Source: Pomphorhynchus laevis
Lineage: Eukaryota > Acanthocephala > Palaeacanthocephala > Echinorhynchida > Pomphorhynchidae
Direction: 5' to 3'
DNA length: 64,000 nucleotides
NCBI GenBank assembly: GCA_012934845.2
Contig: WNNJ02003376.1
Span: forward strand, 34,633-98,632
The translations under genes and the position numbers were made by a program. This document shows, piece after piece, positions 53,301-55,487 of the stretch. The number at the start of each line of letters is the position of its first letter. Positions within the stretch are counted from its first letter, which is position 1. The notes beneath the pieces are model-generated. The model saw only the letters and a list, made by a program, of their open reading frames with translations, did no database searches and was not told the origin of the DNA.

Positions 53301-53912
53301 TTAATCATATATTTTTACATATCGCAGCATTGATACGATGTTGACAGAGACAAAATTATTGTATATAGACTTTATAAATTAAATTTAAATTATAATAATA
53401 GAATTTTATAAATATCAAAGTTTATTAACTAAACAATATATTTGCTATATGAATTTGAACAAAATGGTATTTGAGATATTAATGACTATAATATTTACAA
53501 TACTTAAAAACTCTATTTCAGTTTTTAAATTTAAAATGATTTTAAAATTAGCAATTGGGCTGAATATATTATTGACACAAATTTCTAAACACGTAATGTT
53601 TTGGATTGTATGTGATCATACATCATGTGGCACATAATTGATGCACTTCATTTTCCTCAATATCTTTATCATTAGCCTTAATAATTACAAATACTGCAAG
53701 TGGAAATAAATAATGTACCTATCACCAACGTGTAAAATGTATTCTTGAGAACCATCATTATTTAGATTTTCTATTTCTCCATTGATTATAACAGTCCAGC
53801 TATCGTACAATTCTTGATCACAGAGAATAACAGTTCCAGCTAACGGTACAATCGCAAGCACTACAACTTTCGATATTTCTCTGCGAATGGATTGGTTAAA
53901 TTTGGCGAAAAT
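996..53912 (-). CDS. RAPGEF2/6: Rap guanine-nucleotide exchange factor (PDZ-GEF), 16 internal exons, both ends outside or unseen
   Basis: Host gene. The family activates Rap1/Rap2 at the plasma membrane and cell junctions by GDP/GTP exchange. Sixteen exons were placed by eye on the minus strand. All have GT donors and AG acceptors, the phases match at every junction, and the joined frame is 794 codons without a stop. Domain order is that of the family: cyclic-nucleotide-binding-like domain (two exons), RasGEF-N (YLLTHRMF), PDZ (GFQLDGG, LGLRRGHQ), a serine-rich linker, RA domain (DTTAKQVV, SLCEVSVENG) and RasGEF catalytic domain (FNSVFAIVSGL, KDLTFIHQGN). The N-terminus and the part after residues VNKL are not seen. 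Introns reach 14 kb and hold nearly all the mobile DNA in the window. The protein is clearly diverged from the vertebrate and fly forms I remember, but no key motif is broken. RAPGEF2 versus RAPGEF6 cannot be told apart; invertebrates normally have one gene for both. Confidence 0.93.
1071..2209. other. Intron, no recognisable feature
   Basis: AT-rich. Short overlapping frames at about 1,670-1,867 on both strands have no clear relatives. Confidence 0.6.
2210..2512 (+). repeat. Right terminal repeat of the composite-RT element family (solo end)
   Basis: Contains the CATCAGG-TTCCTCCTGG box, ACGTCTGTTAT, the AT-rich tract and the end ATAGACTCAGTAAGATGAA. This corresponds to the right ends of D and E in diverged form. 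Confidence 0.65.
2872..2955 (-). CDS. RAPGEF2/6: RapGEF exon: RasGEF catalytic domain, fourth segment
   Basis: 28 codons, phase 0/0. DLKAILDPSKNMLKYRRLL matches DLQDLFDPSRNMAKYRNVL. Ends NPPL before donor GTATGT. Confidence 0.95.
3020..3147 (-). CDS. RAPGEF2/6: RapGEF exon: RasGEF catalytic core
   Basis: Two nt complete Lys, then 42 codons with the family signature NFNSVFAIVSGL and VTRLESTWERIPDK. Acceptor TTGTTTAG, donor GTATGT. Confidence 0.95.
3751..3825 (-). repeat. Short remnant of the composite-family RT
   Basis: About 75 bp resemble the RT segment encoding PKLHKNPIKPRF (minus strand), as in the D and E arms. The flanks do not match. An old fragment, left by deletion or a short insertion. 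Confidence 0.5.
4040..5585 (+). mobile_element. Penelope-like element remnant: thumb, Cys-rich linker, GIY-YIG region and 3' end
   Basis: Pieces in order: a 5'/pLTR-like stretch at about 4,040-4,390, which shares with the 16.3 kb element the run GATTTCTTACGAAAT and the string TTTCAGTCACCATG; a thumb tail with EYHPALHKI at about 4,560; the CNVPRN...CTPC linker; and a GIY-YIG endonuclease start (GVIYMATCRICNAQYV) inside the 4,716-4,955 frame. Degraded coding runs to about 5,138. At 5,545-5,580 it ends in the PLE-type 3' signature GAAGAAGC...GCAAAACGTT. The upstream RT palm is missing and the frame is broken several times. Family assignment comes from the RT-thumb to Cys-linker to GIY-YIG order. 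Confidence 0.7.
5586..6252. other. Intron, no recognisable feature
   Basis: AT-rich, with short repeats of TTATTCATATCCAA at about 5,745-5,815. No gene or element end seen. Confidence 0.5.
6253..6352 (-). CDS. RAPGEF2/6: RapGEF exon: RasGEF catalytic domain, second segment
   Basis: 33 codons plus 1 nt. MYWVITEIVKERSIWKRVK and IIKNFVKIA align with TFWVASEILRETNQLKRMK and IIKHFIKIA. Acceptor ATATAG, donor GTAAGT. Confidence 0.93.
7571..7782. mobile_element. Palindromic foldback insertion with hammerhead-like cores
   Basis: Almost perfect inverted arms at 7,607-7,689 and 7,700-7,782. The insertion is bounded by direct repeats AATAATGATAACAT at 7,557-7,570 and 7,783-7,796, and it interrupts the GIY-YIG coding region of the surrounding PLE. 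Each arm carries a CTGATGA-stem-GAAA core. It is probably a pair of PLE 3' ends or pLTRs in inverted arrangement that inserted as a short unit. Confidence 0.8.
7713..7741 (+). ncRNA. Hammerhead-ribozyme-like core in the right arm of the foldback
   Basis: CTGATGA at 7,713-7,719, stem II from GATAGC (7,721-7,726) and GCTATT (7,732-7,737), then GAAA at 7,738-7,741. The mirror copy is on the minus strand of the left arm. PLEs are known to carry hammerhead motifs with short helix III; cleavage cannot be judged by eye. Confidence 0.5.
7937..8299. other. 3' trailing region of the PLE, no further feature
   Basis: T-rich noncoding sequence following the GIY-YIG end. The minus-strand frame at 8,083-8,277 is low-complexity. 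Confidence 0.4.
8300..9441 (+). pseudogene. LINE ORF1 (gag-like) remnant
   Basis: Much more GC-rich than its surroundings. Frames at 8,438-8,782 and on to about 8,960 end in a Cys/His cluster (CSRCHKWGH, then CAVCSS) typical of the zinc knuckles of ORF1 in LINEs with apurinic-type endonuclease. The C-terminal part continues to 9,441 in shifted frames. ORF1 binds element RNA in the family. Old and interrupted several times. Confidence 0.7.
9475..11948 (+). pseudogene. LINE ORF2 remnant: apurinic-type endonuclease and reverse transcriptase
   Basis: Endonuclease at 9,475-10,044: LNILQWNSRGAS, DVIVLQKTQS, LTNVYIRPG, LILGDLNYRTGRW. RT follows from about 10,500: KDLRPISIQNSLVSIYEK, VVAVFLDFSAAFDRISI (first catalytic Asp), VYADDTTALL at about 11,314 (catalytic pair) and VKYLGL. 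Several frame changes and stops, so dead. The overall plan fits the Jockey/I/CR1 assemblage; the clade cannot be fixed by eye. The 3' part, to about 11,950, is G/C-rich and then changes abruptly to AT-rich DNA. Confidence 0.85.
11955..12300 (+). repeat. PLE-type 3' end with hammerhead-like core
   Basis: A T-rich stretch ending in CTGAAGA (12,233-12,239), stem GCTAG/CTAGC (12,241-12,245 and 12,252-12,256) and GAAA (12,257-12,260). This is the same plan as the foldback repeats at 62.7 kb and 63.2 kb. No coding region of its own. Confidence 0.5.
12301..13089. other. Intron with small nested inverted repeats
   Basis: Mostly plain AT-rich DNA. At 12,820-12,900 the sequence CAACCAAGAAGGCTT is repeated in alternating orientation, and at 12,905-12,950 ATATGTTATAT repeats form a palindrome. 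Confidence 0.5.
13090..13700 (+). pseudogene. Penelope-like element remnant: N-terminal part before the RT core
   Basis: The frame at 13,321-13,554 contains NLSNIQLTENDREVLNLGLN, which fits the NLS...LT...E...L..GL motif just upstream of PLE RTs. From about 13,570 another frame reads PNISKIELTALSSLQKHKEI, the helix before the first RT motif. The element stops at about 13,700 before the palm. Fragment only. Confidence 0.65.
13890..14110. repeat. Foldback of two PLE-type 3' ends
   Basis: Arms at about 13,899-13,963 and 14,029-14,096, imperfectly complementary. Outer ends carry the PLE signature: on the right strand GAAG-TAGCC-GCAA-GGC-GAAACGTT (GCC/GGC stem with GCAA loop), on the left its complement with GTCGC/GCGAAACGTC. 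Confidence 0.6.
14549..15766 (-). CDS. PLE-related reverse transcriptase, 5'-truncated form, intact frame (405 aa)
   Basis: RT motifs by residue: YWNPKLHKNP 54-63, YDFSTLYTN 135-143 with a catalytic Asp, QVKGVPMGGNSSP 216-228, FRYIDDICVF 261-270 with the catalytic Asp pair, then a Lys/Asn-rich thumb. The YWxPKLHKNP and STLYTN forms place it in an RT group widespread in invertebrates and related to PLE RTs. Compared with the long-arm copies in D and E it lacks about 300 N-terminal residues, including the first RT motif region (DKASNNF). Its start MTKIFMKYSN arises at the truncation junction. No endonuclease domain is visible. Codon use is extremely AT-rich. Confidence 0.85.
   Translation of the reverse strand: MTKIFMKYSNDLNVNPTYERSELSLETIITSHCSIMDKKGIKVKLDNKTIPILYWNPKLHKNPIKSRFICSAFKCTLKPLSVYMNKILQVIKAHFKKYCKVIEINTGIKHYFSINSTKEFLEQTKGINFQNINTYDFSTLYTNLDLVDIKEALVKLINLIFGKRYTYICYNNYNAYLTKIKPSNKYKYMDKIELIEYLNILINQNYLKVGTSIFRQVKGVPMGGNSSPIIADLFLSFIEYEFVHNCVKTKSKQYKYMKYMFRYIDDICVFNSNNFYSISEHIYPESLILNKTNINDKEGVYLDMNIKLTLTKTTIYLYRNNDIFKFTRNIFLHEHSCIPYNIKYNTLNNEILRIATICNDIGFLQNHLNNLIDTYFKLGYYKNNIKQKIVKYINQHNNIKNKFKF
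15812..16135. repeat. ~75-bp direct repeat pair in the leader of the short-arm unit
   Basis: Two copies at about 15,812-15,889 and 16,058-16,133. They share TATTATTGCAGCCA, GGATC, and CGGCATTATAGTTGTTACTA followed by ATAAGTAAACGGGGGA. The same pair occurs in D (about 44,669-44,990) and E (about 58,300-58,620). Confidence 0.8.
16141..16268. repeat. Long hairpin in the short-arm unit
   Basis: Inverted arms of about 50 bp, starting ATTAACCGAAGAAAAGAAAG and ending in its complement. It is conserved in D (45,003-45,127) and E (58,174-58,300). It may be a small foldback element that inserted before the composite formed. Confidence 0.85.
16353..17840 (+). mobile_element. Penelope-like element remnant: RT palm, Cys linker, GIY-YIG, hammerhead-like 3' end
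   Basis: After a 5' region shared with the 4.2 kb element, the frame at 16,594-16,905 gives RT palm and thumb (LYRYIDDIFFFWPDT, ISYLDISIF, TTVYRK). The frame at 17,101-17,403 gives the linker with CSSCNDKRCKTCP. From about 17,385 to 17,700 lies a GIY-YIG-type endonuclease (VGTCKLCNKQYIGQS, then RRSHFRAG). The 3' end has a hammerhead-like core at 17,796-17,822. The upstream palm motifs are degraded and there are several frame breaks. C-terminal GIY-YIG is the canonical EN+ PLE layout. Confidence 0.82.
17796..17826 (+). ncRNA. Degenerate hammerhead-like core at PLE 3' end
   Basis: TTGATAA in the CUGANGA position, stem GCTCC (17,804-17,808) / GGAGC (17,814-17,818), then GAAACGTC. The first base is changed from consensus, so it is likely inactive. 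Confidence 0.45.
17941..18885 (+). mobile_element. Penelope-like element remnant: thumb, Cys linker, GIY-YIG, 3' end
   Basis: The frame at 17,992-18,285 is a PLE thumb (SEALRRRKACMD, LNRGYTYRQTYQ). The next frame gives the linker CMSCKRPRCKTCESIC at about 18,370, then the GIY-YIG start DIIYIAHCGGCN at about 18,496 and coding to about 18,800. The 3' hairpin GGC-TTCG-GCC-GAAAACGTT is at about 18,855-18,873. The RT palm is missing and several stops are present. It lies head-to-tail with the previous PLE. Confidence 0.8.
18921..19905. repeat. Tandem array of ~360-bp units with an inverted first piece
   Basis: Landmarks CAATTATGAAACTGAAGCTT recur at 19,137, 19,501 and 19,861 (spacing 364 and 360). 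Before the first unit, 18,921-18,985 is the inverted complement of 19,080-19,144, so the array starts with a foldback. Units share CTACTGATGAGTGCTGCC-type boxes. The position right after a PLE 3' end suggests PLE pLTR-like repeats. Plus-strand frames across it are not genes. Confidence 0.8.
19912..20055. repeat. Foldback element (~144 bp)
   Basis: Arms of about 60 bp beginning TTGAATATTGGGAGAATAAT and ending in a close complement, with a short loop at about 19,972-19,990. It looks like a palindromic MITE or paired element ends. Confidence 0.75.
20262..20459. repeat. MITE-like element with ~60-bp inverted repeats
   Basis: The left arm GGCAGTGCGTATTGCAGTTT continues to about 20,320; its complement ends near 20,459. 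The spacer of about 75 bp is noncoding. No transposase seen. Confidence 0.75.
20685..20919 (-). CDS. RAPGEF2/6: RapGEF exon: RA end and start of RasGEF catalytic domain
   Basis: Starts with the last base of Arg, then YYLKDNSSTESI (family YYLKNNMETETL). It continues through NPLDVAAQLCLRDFTLFCSI and EPSELL, matching the first catalytic-domain helix ([20 protein letters not shown]). Phase 0 at the donor GTATAT. Flanking introns are both about 14.3 kb. Confidence 0.95.
20920..22011. other. Intron, no recognisable feature
   Basis: AT-rich sequence. No coding homology, repeat or element end seen on either strand. Confidence 0.6.
22012..22436 (+). repeat. Right terminal fragment of the composite-RT family
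   Basis: Contains the ATGGATAAATAATA leader, a diverged pseudoknot box (CCGAAACCTGATAGCATAGC), the TTCCTCCTGATGACC box and the end ACGTAGACTCAGTTATCTGAT. Part of the leader is duplicated at 22,085-22,120. No RT coding precedes it. Confidence 0.75.
22437..22600 (+). repeat. Second, more decayed right terminal fragment of the same family
   Basis: Starts at TTAGCATGCATTTAGCTCGC and repeats the order CAAAACCTGATAAGATAGC, then TTTATCCTGATGATATC. It sits directly after the previous end, so one element end lies next to another. Confidence 0.6.
22741..22981 (-). repeat. LTR of the Ty3/gypsy fossil (3' side in element sense)
   Basis: Shares its order of boxes with 25,255-25,517, including CAGTGCGTTTGGCTGCTTA-like and GCAGCAACGAT boxes. 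Confidence 0.7.
25255..25517 (-). repeat. LTR of the Ty3/gypsy fossil (5' side in element sense)
   Basis: The partner of the repeat at 22,741. Internal GCATGCA-rich palindromes explain the overlapping cysteine-rich frames on both strands. Confidence 0.7.
25518..26479. other. Intron, no gene
   Basis: AT-rich. A short tandem duplication, TTAACTAAGACGTTCATTA, lies at about 26,080-26,130. No other feature. Confidence 0.5.
26480..29790 (+). mobile_element. R2-superclade-like LINE with restriction-like endonuclease, decayed
   Basis: A GC-richer block. The pre-RT and RT region at 27,544-28,850 includes LRRLVSKIKCSSIAETLGD, VKLDFENDFNTISRD (catalytic Asp), GVQQGDPLGSLLF and WYIDD. The C-terminal region at 28,860-29,650 has LHALDCKQSKAQHSRHAKIN, then RKRPDG and WDFTC, matching the RPD...D pattern of restriction-like endonucleases. 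The 5' part at 26,499-27,540 is a degraded N-terminal region in shifting frames. One broken reading unit spread over at least six frame segments. It resembles an RT lineage common in cnidarians and other invertebrates. It is not inserted in rDNA here. Confidence 0.82.
29909..30050 (+). repeat. Left terminal repeat of the composite-RT family (solo end)
   Basis: TCAG-ATCAGATAACTGAGTC followed by the family's AT-rich tract; homology stops near 30,050. In the same orientation frame, a right-end remnant lies at 34,185-34,978. Confidence 0.7.
30051..30499. other. Noncoding stretch between a terminal repeat and an R2-like LINE
   Basis: Probably includes the 5' region of the LINE that follows. A short perfect hairpin (GTTGCTTCGAATCC and its complement) lies at about 30,408-30,438. 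Confidence 0.4.
30500..33620 (+). mobile_element. Second R2-superclade-like LINE, different lineage, decayed
   Basis: The N-terminus at 30,515 is Cys-rich (CCNCNG, CKGCCC, CIDCQAANC), probably a zinc-binding domain. RT pieces: VRPIGVGEISRRVIGK at about 31,615, TQRDPLAMAAF at about 31,966, ADDANIAGK at about 32,065 (catalytic pair) and IRVLGSPIG at about 32,255. The C-terminal region at 33,064-33,500 (AWLDIVCNGLFG, RTFVDVCVFNNHAPSYQS) fits the endonuclease-like end of this RT group, with Asp residues in similar places. Many stops and shifts. It differs clearly from the 26.5 kb LINE in every motif. Confidence 0.78.
33640..33800. repeat. AT-rich palindromic low-complexity tract
   Basis: Repeated ACTTTATTATTAATAATAAAGT-like palindromes (shorter than the full run) just after the LINE tail; possibly its poly-A/T-derived 3' end. 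Confidence 0.5.
33941..34138. repeat. Foldback element with hammerhead-like core
   Basis: Arms at about 33,946-34,016 and 34,062-34,133. On the minus strand of the left arm: CTGATGA (34,016-34,010), stem TAGC/GCTA, then GAAA near 33,995. It lies directly beside the RT-arm remnant that starts at 34,185. Confidence 0.65.
34185..34978 (+). mobile_element. Right-arm remnant of the composite-RT element
   Basis: 34,185-34,480 matches the C-terminal coding part of the RT (NIFLHEHSC, LNNLIDTYFKLGYYKN region) in degraded form. The 3' part with an intact GGCCCC...GGGGCC box (about 34,567-34,605), the CCTGATGACC box and the end GACTCAGTTAGCTGAT-TTGA follow. About 60 bp of unrelated sequence interrupts the terminal tract near 34,735. 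Confidence 0.82.
35192..35296 (-). CDS. RAPGEF2/6: RapGEF exon: RA domain, C-terminal part
   Basis: Contains LFSLCEVSVENGVAKQKKL and LAERISLNA, matching YSLCEVSVTPEGVIKQRRL and LADRIQLSG. It ends with 2 nt of the Arg codon of the RYYLK motif, which is completed more than 14 kb away. Confidence 0.93.
35357..35421 (-). CDS. RAPGEF2/6: RapGEF exon: RA domain core
   Basis: 21 codons plus 2 nt: DTTAKQVVMLAVTAF, matching DTTAKEVVIQAIREF. Acceptor TTTACAG, donor GTAAGA. It is too short to stand out as an ORF and was found by splice phase and homology. Confidence 0.93.
35471..35777 (-). CDS. RAPGEF2/6: RapGEF exon: linker and first strands of RA domain
   Basis: One nt completes Arg, then 102 codons. 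An acidic, Ser/Asn-rich linker is followed by LPLVIKIYRSDHTFRYLPVH, the start of the Ras-association domain (family VLRVFKADQQSRYI). Donor GTACAT. Confidence 0.9.
36000..36683. other. Intron, no recognisable feature
   Basis: AT-rich intron between the linker exons. The frame at 36,338-36,547 is not supported. Confidence 0.5.
36684..36960 (-). CDS. RAPGEF2/6: RapGEF exon: serine-rich linker after PDZ
   Basis: Joins in frame after PDZ as G-FFELLRYPDKSPAK (family VFKELL). The rest is Ser/Lys/Arg-rich, with a basic stretch KRTFLRLTSQRSSR, as expected for the poorly conserved PDZ-RA linker. Acceptor TTGTACAG, donor GTATAT. Confidence 0.85.
36961..37776. other. Intron, no recognisable feature
   Basis: The open frame on the minus strand at 37,213-37,527 falls between two exons that already join in phase, and it lacks homology, so it is taken as intron. 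Confidence 0.6.
37777..37885 (-). CDS. RAPGEF2/6: RapGEF exon: PDZ domain, second part
   Basis: 36 codons plus 1 nt. IMEVNSVSVDHIPLNK and ATHLCLTVKLNL match the IMEVNGQNFENI and NTHLALTVKTNI segments of the family PDZ. Donor GTATGT. Confidence 0.95.
37936..38139 (-). CDS. RAPGEF2/6: RapGEF exon: end of RasGEF-N and start of PDZ domain
   Basis: 68 codons, phase 0/0. SLKLLSIACTEKSK corresponds to LRLLNIACAAKAK. The PDZ carboxylate-binding segment is PLGFQLDGG, followed by SSFISWVDEQSKAYDLGL. Donor GTAAGG after RRGHQ. Confidence 0.95.
38450..38860 (+). other. Unidentified coding-like stretch in an intron, plus strand
   Basis: A frame at 38,516-38,752 followed after one stop by GKVRDPSKIKPHVGTEL has protein-like composition (Lys/Glu/Ile-rich, then KIKPHVGTEL). 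I do not recognise it. It may be a degraded element or retrocopy. It is antisense to RapGEF and no start or splice context supports a gene. Confidence 0.25.
38861..39898. other. Intron, no supported feature
   Basis: AT-rich. A plus-strand region at about 39,115-39,600 reads Lys/Asn/Arg-rich with many stops, and could be an old retroelement. A short direct repeat GTGAGCACACAGTGC lies near 38,912. Confidence 0.4.
39899..40006 (-). CDS. RAPGEF2/6: RapGEF exon: RasGEF-N domain, second part
   Basis: 36 codons, phase 0/0, acceptor AATTTAG, donor GTTAGA (less usual). It encodes IANIFLIWVRCFYWDF and ILDQMIALLQTE, which match VTRVVLLWVNNHFNDF and FLEEFENNLE by position and pattern. Confidence 0.85.
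40150..40764. other. Intron with possible PLE end and small repeats
   Basis: At about 40,270-40,325 the minus strand reads CTGATGATGCCAGCAGC, like a decayed PLE 3' box. At 40,630-40,700 there are direct and inverted copies of AAAAACTATCA. Confidence 0.35.
40765..40932 (-). CDS. RAPGEF2/6: RapGEF exon: RasGEF-N domain, first part
   Basis: 56 codons, phase 0/0, acceptor TTTTTAG, donor GTATGT. VFVEDYLLTHRMFAEGG aligns with TFIEDFLLTYRTFLSSP, the diagnostic start of RasGEF-N. Confidence 0.92.
40933..42788. other. Intron, no recognisable feature
   Basis: About 1.85 kb of AT-rich DNA without coding homology, element ends or structured repeats that I can support. Confidence 0.6.
42789..42893 (-). 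CDS. RAPGEF2/6: RapGEF exon: linker before RasGEF-N
   Basis: 35 codons, phase 0 at both ends, acceptor TTTTTCAG, donor GTATTT. It contains NNIILVKEIVKRPDG and SETVIK, aligning with EIVMVKEHRELD and HIVIKGT of the vertebrate proteins. Confidence 0.85.
43409..44622 (-). pseudogene. Short-arm RT of copy D, interrupted
   Basis: Same protein as the intact frames in A and E (start MTKIFMKYSN; motifs YWNPKLHKN, YDFSTLYTN, FRYIDDICVF) but broken near the palm motif, giving frames 43,409-43,927 and 43,933-44,622. Lacks the N-terminal third present in the long arm. Confidence 0.85.
45003..45127. repeat. Hairpin of the short-arm unit in copy D
   Basis: Inverted arms of about 50 bp with ACCGAAGAAAAGAAAGG at the left and its complement at the right. 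Same position and sequence as in A and E. Confidence 0.85.
45211..45852 (+). other. Central region of copy D (leader of the full-length RT)
   Basis: Unique to D and E (E: 57,439-58,080). No supported frame on the plus strand. It is likely the 5' untranslated region of the long-arm RT, possibly with its promoter. It starts at the junction after GCACGGATGTGCTGAG. Confidence 0.5.
45853..47923 (+). pseudogene. Full-length RT gene of the long arm (~690 codons), decayed
   Basis: The N-terminal part (about 45,853-46,290) has RGLDLSKYIPKIRYN. Then come ETECNCKSLSFDQINEHICT and LRKLLSKGYKYRL, a Cys-containing region typical of this RT group. The first RT motif is IIITIDKASNNFVFICKK at about 46,655. 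The palm follows from 46,937: YDFSTLYTN, QVKGVLMGGNSSP, FRYIDDICVF. The frame has a few interruptions that are the same in copy E, so it was already defective when the composite moved. No GIY-YIG domain is seen at either end. An endonuclease-lacking PLE relative is the best description. Confidence 0.82.
47990..48110 (+). promoter_or_regulatory. Pseudoknot-capable motif in the RT 3' region, copy D
   Basis: GGCCCC (48,024-48,029) pairs with GGGGCC (48,055-48,060). CTGCTATG just after the first pairs with CATAGCAG after the second, so the two helices interleave. The same motif occurs in all arms of A, D and E. Confidence 0.6.
48315..49107. other. Intron, no recognisable feature
   Basis: AT-rich, with a slightly less AT-rich patch at 48,715-48,860. 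No exon of RapGEF is expected here by phase, and none was seen. Confidence 0.5.
49104..49435 (+). repeat. Left terminal fragment of the composite-RT family
   Basis: TTAG-ATCAGATAATTGAGAC, then the AT tract, TTTTATGAATTGACTAATA, the CATCAGGATGAACTGCC-like box and a diverged pseudoknot region. It is followed directly by a LINE on the minus strand. Confidence 0.75.
49436..50425 (-). pseudogene. LINE RT fragment, unclassified non-LTR type
   Basis: Minus-strand frames in order: VSAIFIDFTKAFGNVNRHLL (first catalytic Asp) at about 50,420-50,360, a GVLQG-like segment then FADELLIICES with Asp/Glu at the active-site position at about 50,130, LTVNTLKTKVKIL, and a C-terminal piece to 49,436 (IYYQQRICLSKS). 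It lacks N-terminal and endonuclease parts. Inserted beside, or between, two left-end fragments of the composite family. Confidence 0.65.
50426..50600 (+). repeat. Left terminal fragment of the composite-RT family (tip missing)
   Basis: TGCTAAATCAAAATTTAATA-like tract, then AATCAAGTTAAAATAAC, AAAATAAAAGTCAATTTTAAG and ACTAATAAATAACAG, as in the left ends of A and D. Confidence 0.65.
50588..51180 (-). pseudogene. R2-superclade-like LINE RT fragment
   Basis: Minus strand: DVDVLRPLHLLDLI at about 51,150, then FFDARLLAFRKKCG, VKLDFHTAFNSVDRGFM-type sequence with the catalytic Asp, and GIHQCNLMGPALFALTMDD (usual GxQQGDPLGPxLF). Same lineage as the LINE at 26.5 kb but a different, shortened copy. 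Internal segments are missing. The plus-strand frame at 50,907-51,143 is its shadow. Confidence 0.65.
51181..51720. other. Intron; first part may be more of the LINE
   Basis: 51,181-51,330 is less AT-rich and reads on the minus strand as ARIRFCPRVAKRWRNL, perhaps the N-terminal part of the LINE fragment. The rest is plain AT-rich DNA. Confidence 0.35.
51721..51838 (-). CDS. RAPGEF2/6: RapGEF exon: cyclic-nucleotide-binding-like domain, second half
   Basis: One nt completes Ser, then 39 codons beginning FGIDVHHDREYHQGVMKT and including NDCQFLCLAKSDYYQIL, matching DDCQFVCIAQQDYCRIL of the family. Donor GTAAGT. The canonical phosphate-binding cassette for cAMP is not evident, as is usual for PDZ-GEFs. 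This exon and the one above it lie between the inverted repeats D and E. Confidence 0.92.
52060..53062 (+). pseudogene. RTE-type LINE, 3' half of reverse transcriptase
   Basis: The frame at 52,068-52,319 has GDHQGSALFPLLFIIVMDVV (usual GVPQGSALSPLLF). The frame at 52,310-52,939 has W...LKQFGPRLNARKTEYL, FKYLGSTIAADG, NAAWMKWRSVTGILCDPKIK and HDRRLQWYGHVIRV, and coding continues to about 53,062. These are the C-terminal motifs of RTE-clade elements common in worms and insects. The YADD segment falls at the frame break between the two. Truncated at its 5' end, as is usual for LINEs. Confidence 0.85.
53063..53718. other. Intron, no recognisable feature
   Basis: AT-rich. The short frame at 53,449-53,637 is not supported. 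Confidence 0.5.
53719..53912 (-). CDS. RAPGEF2/6: RapGEF exon: cyclic-nucleotide-binding-like domain, first half
   Basis: Acceptor ...AAATAG before 53,912, donor GTACAT after 53,719. It encodes 64 codons plus 2 nt, including SIRREISKVVV and DSWTVIINGE, which align with the family's SVRRELCAVMV and DSWSVILNGS. The split codon joins to the next exon as Ser in HVGD-S-FGID. Confidence 0.9.
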
Positions 53913-54689
53913 CTATTTGAAAAATTAAAAAAATAACAAATATTTGTTATTTTGCTATTTTGTTGATAAAATTTAACATATTTTTATTAAAGAAAATAAA
54001 AAATATCTCTAACTATCAAGTATAATAATTTAAAAGATATCGATTAAACAATACAGGATGCTAAAAAAGTATATTTCATTCAAAGTAAATTAAAAAATGA
54101 CAAACTTTAATCGTATCACATTTAAAGTAAACCCAAAATAAGTTCATAATTATCTTACCTCGAGTTTATTGCAATAAAAACAATAAACAATTAAAAAGAT
54201 AATTTCAAAATTATTGAGATATATACAAGCAACGAGAAGAGTTTACAAAAGTTAAAATATTTTATCGTCTGTGGTTAAGATCCTTACAAAAATCAAAGCA
54301 AACATTACGTTCTTGTCTTCGGTTATCGTTAGTATGAAATGTGAGCATTTATAACATAATTAAAAGAGTAAATAGTAGATATAAGATACGAAACATTGAG
54401 TACTAAACTAAATAATACTTAATTAAATAATAACTAAATAATAATACTAAATAAAATACTTAACTAAATAATATCTTAATTTAAATATTCATTTAAATTA
54501 AGATAATGCTGATTGAAGTGAACATGTTGATTAAAGCGAAAATGACGACTATAGAGAAGAAAAATTATGATTTATAAAATTAGATTCATAATACATACCA
54601 TATTTTAAAAAGGAATATATTTTGTATGTATTCATACAGAATTAGTTAATAGCAAAATCAATTTTAAAATAAGGATATTTTAATAATCA

Positions 54690-54930
54690 TTTTAAATAGT
54701 TGATAATGATCCATTATTGATAAATAATTATTGGAGCTTAATCAAAGAAAAGAGAATTGTTTTTGATATTTTTCAAACTTTTGTTTACATCTTCAGAAAA
54801 TTACATCTTCAGGTAAATTTCTGAAGATTTCGCAAACAAAAGCTATTAAATATCAAAAAGCAATCCTCTTTTCTTTCATCCAGCTCCAATAATTATTTAT
54901 CAATAATGGATCATTATCATGAAACCGGAC
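54690..54930. repeat. Foldback element of the hammerhead-like family
   Basis: Arms start TGATCCATTATTGATAAATA and end in the complement. The inner part has CTGAAGA on both strands with weaker stem II than the 62.7 kb copy. It shares outer sequence with the foldback at 62.6-62.8 kb. It lies about 45 bp left of copy E. Confidence 0.75.
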
Positions 54931-55487
54931 CAGCGGCAAACGTATTTATATATGCGTTAAGACAATATTATTATCAAATCAGCTAACCGAGTCTATGTAT
55001 TTAATATAATTATTAAATAACCAAAACATAACAATGCTAAATCAAAATTTAATAATTAAAAAATAAAATTAACAATTGTTTTTAGATTTTTTATAGTTTA
55101 TATCAAGTTAAAATAAAAAAATTTAATTTTAATAAAAGTCATTTTTATAAATTGACTAATAAATAACAGACGTTGTATCAGAATAAGAATTAGGTCATCA
55201 GGAGGAACTGCTATGCTATCAGGTTTCGGCCCCTAACTCCTCTACCCAACATAGCAGCGGGGCCAAATACATGCTAATGATGTATTTCCTCTGAAATAAC
55301 TATATAGTATCTTATTCTAATACAGAGTATATTATGTATTATCCATCCATAAAAATTTGCCACTTTAGAGTTTAAATTTATTCTTTATATTATTGTGTTG
55401 ATTTATATATTTTACTATTTTCTGCTTGATGTTATTTTTATAGTAACCTAGTTTAAAATATGTATCTATTAAATTATTTAAATGATT

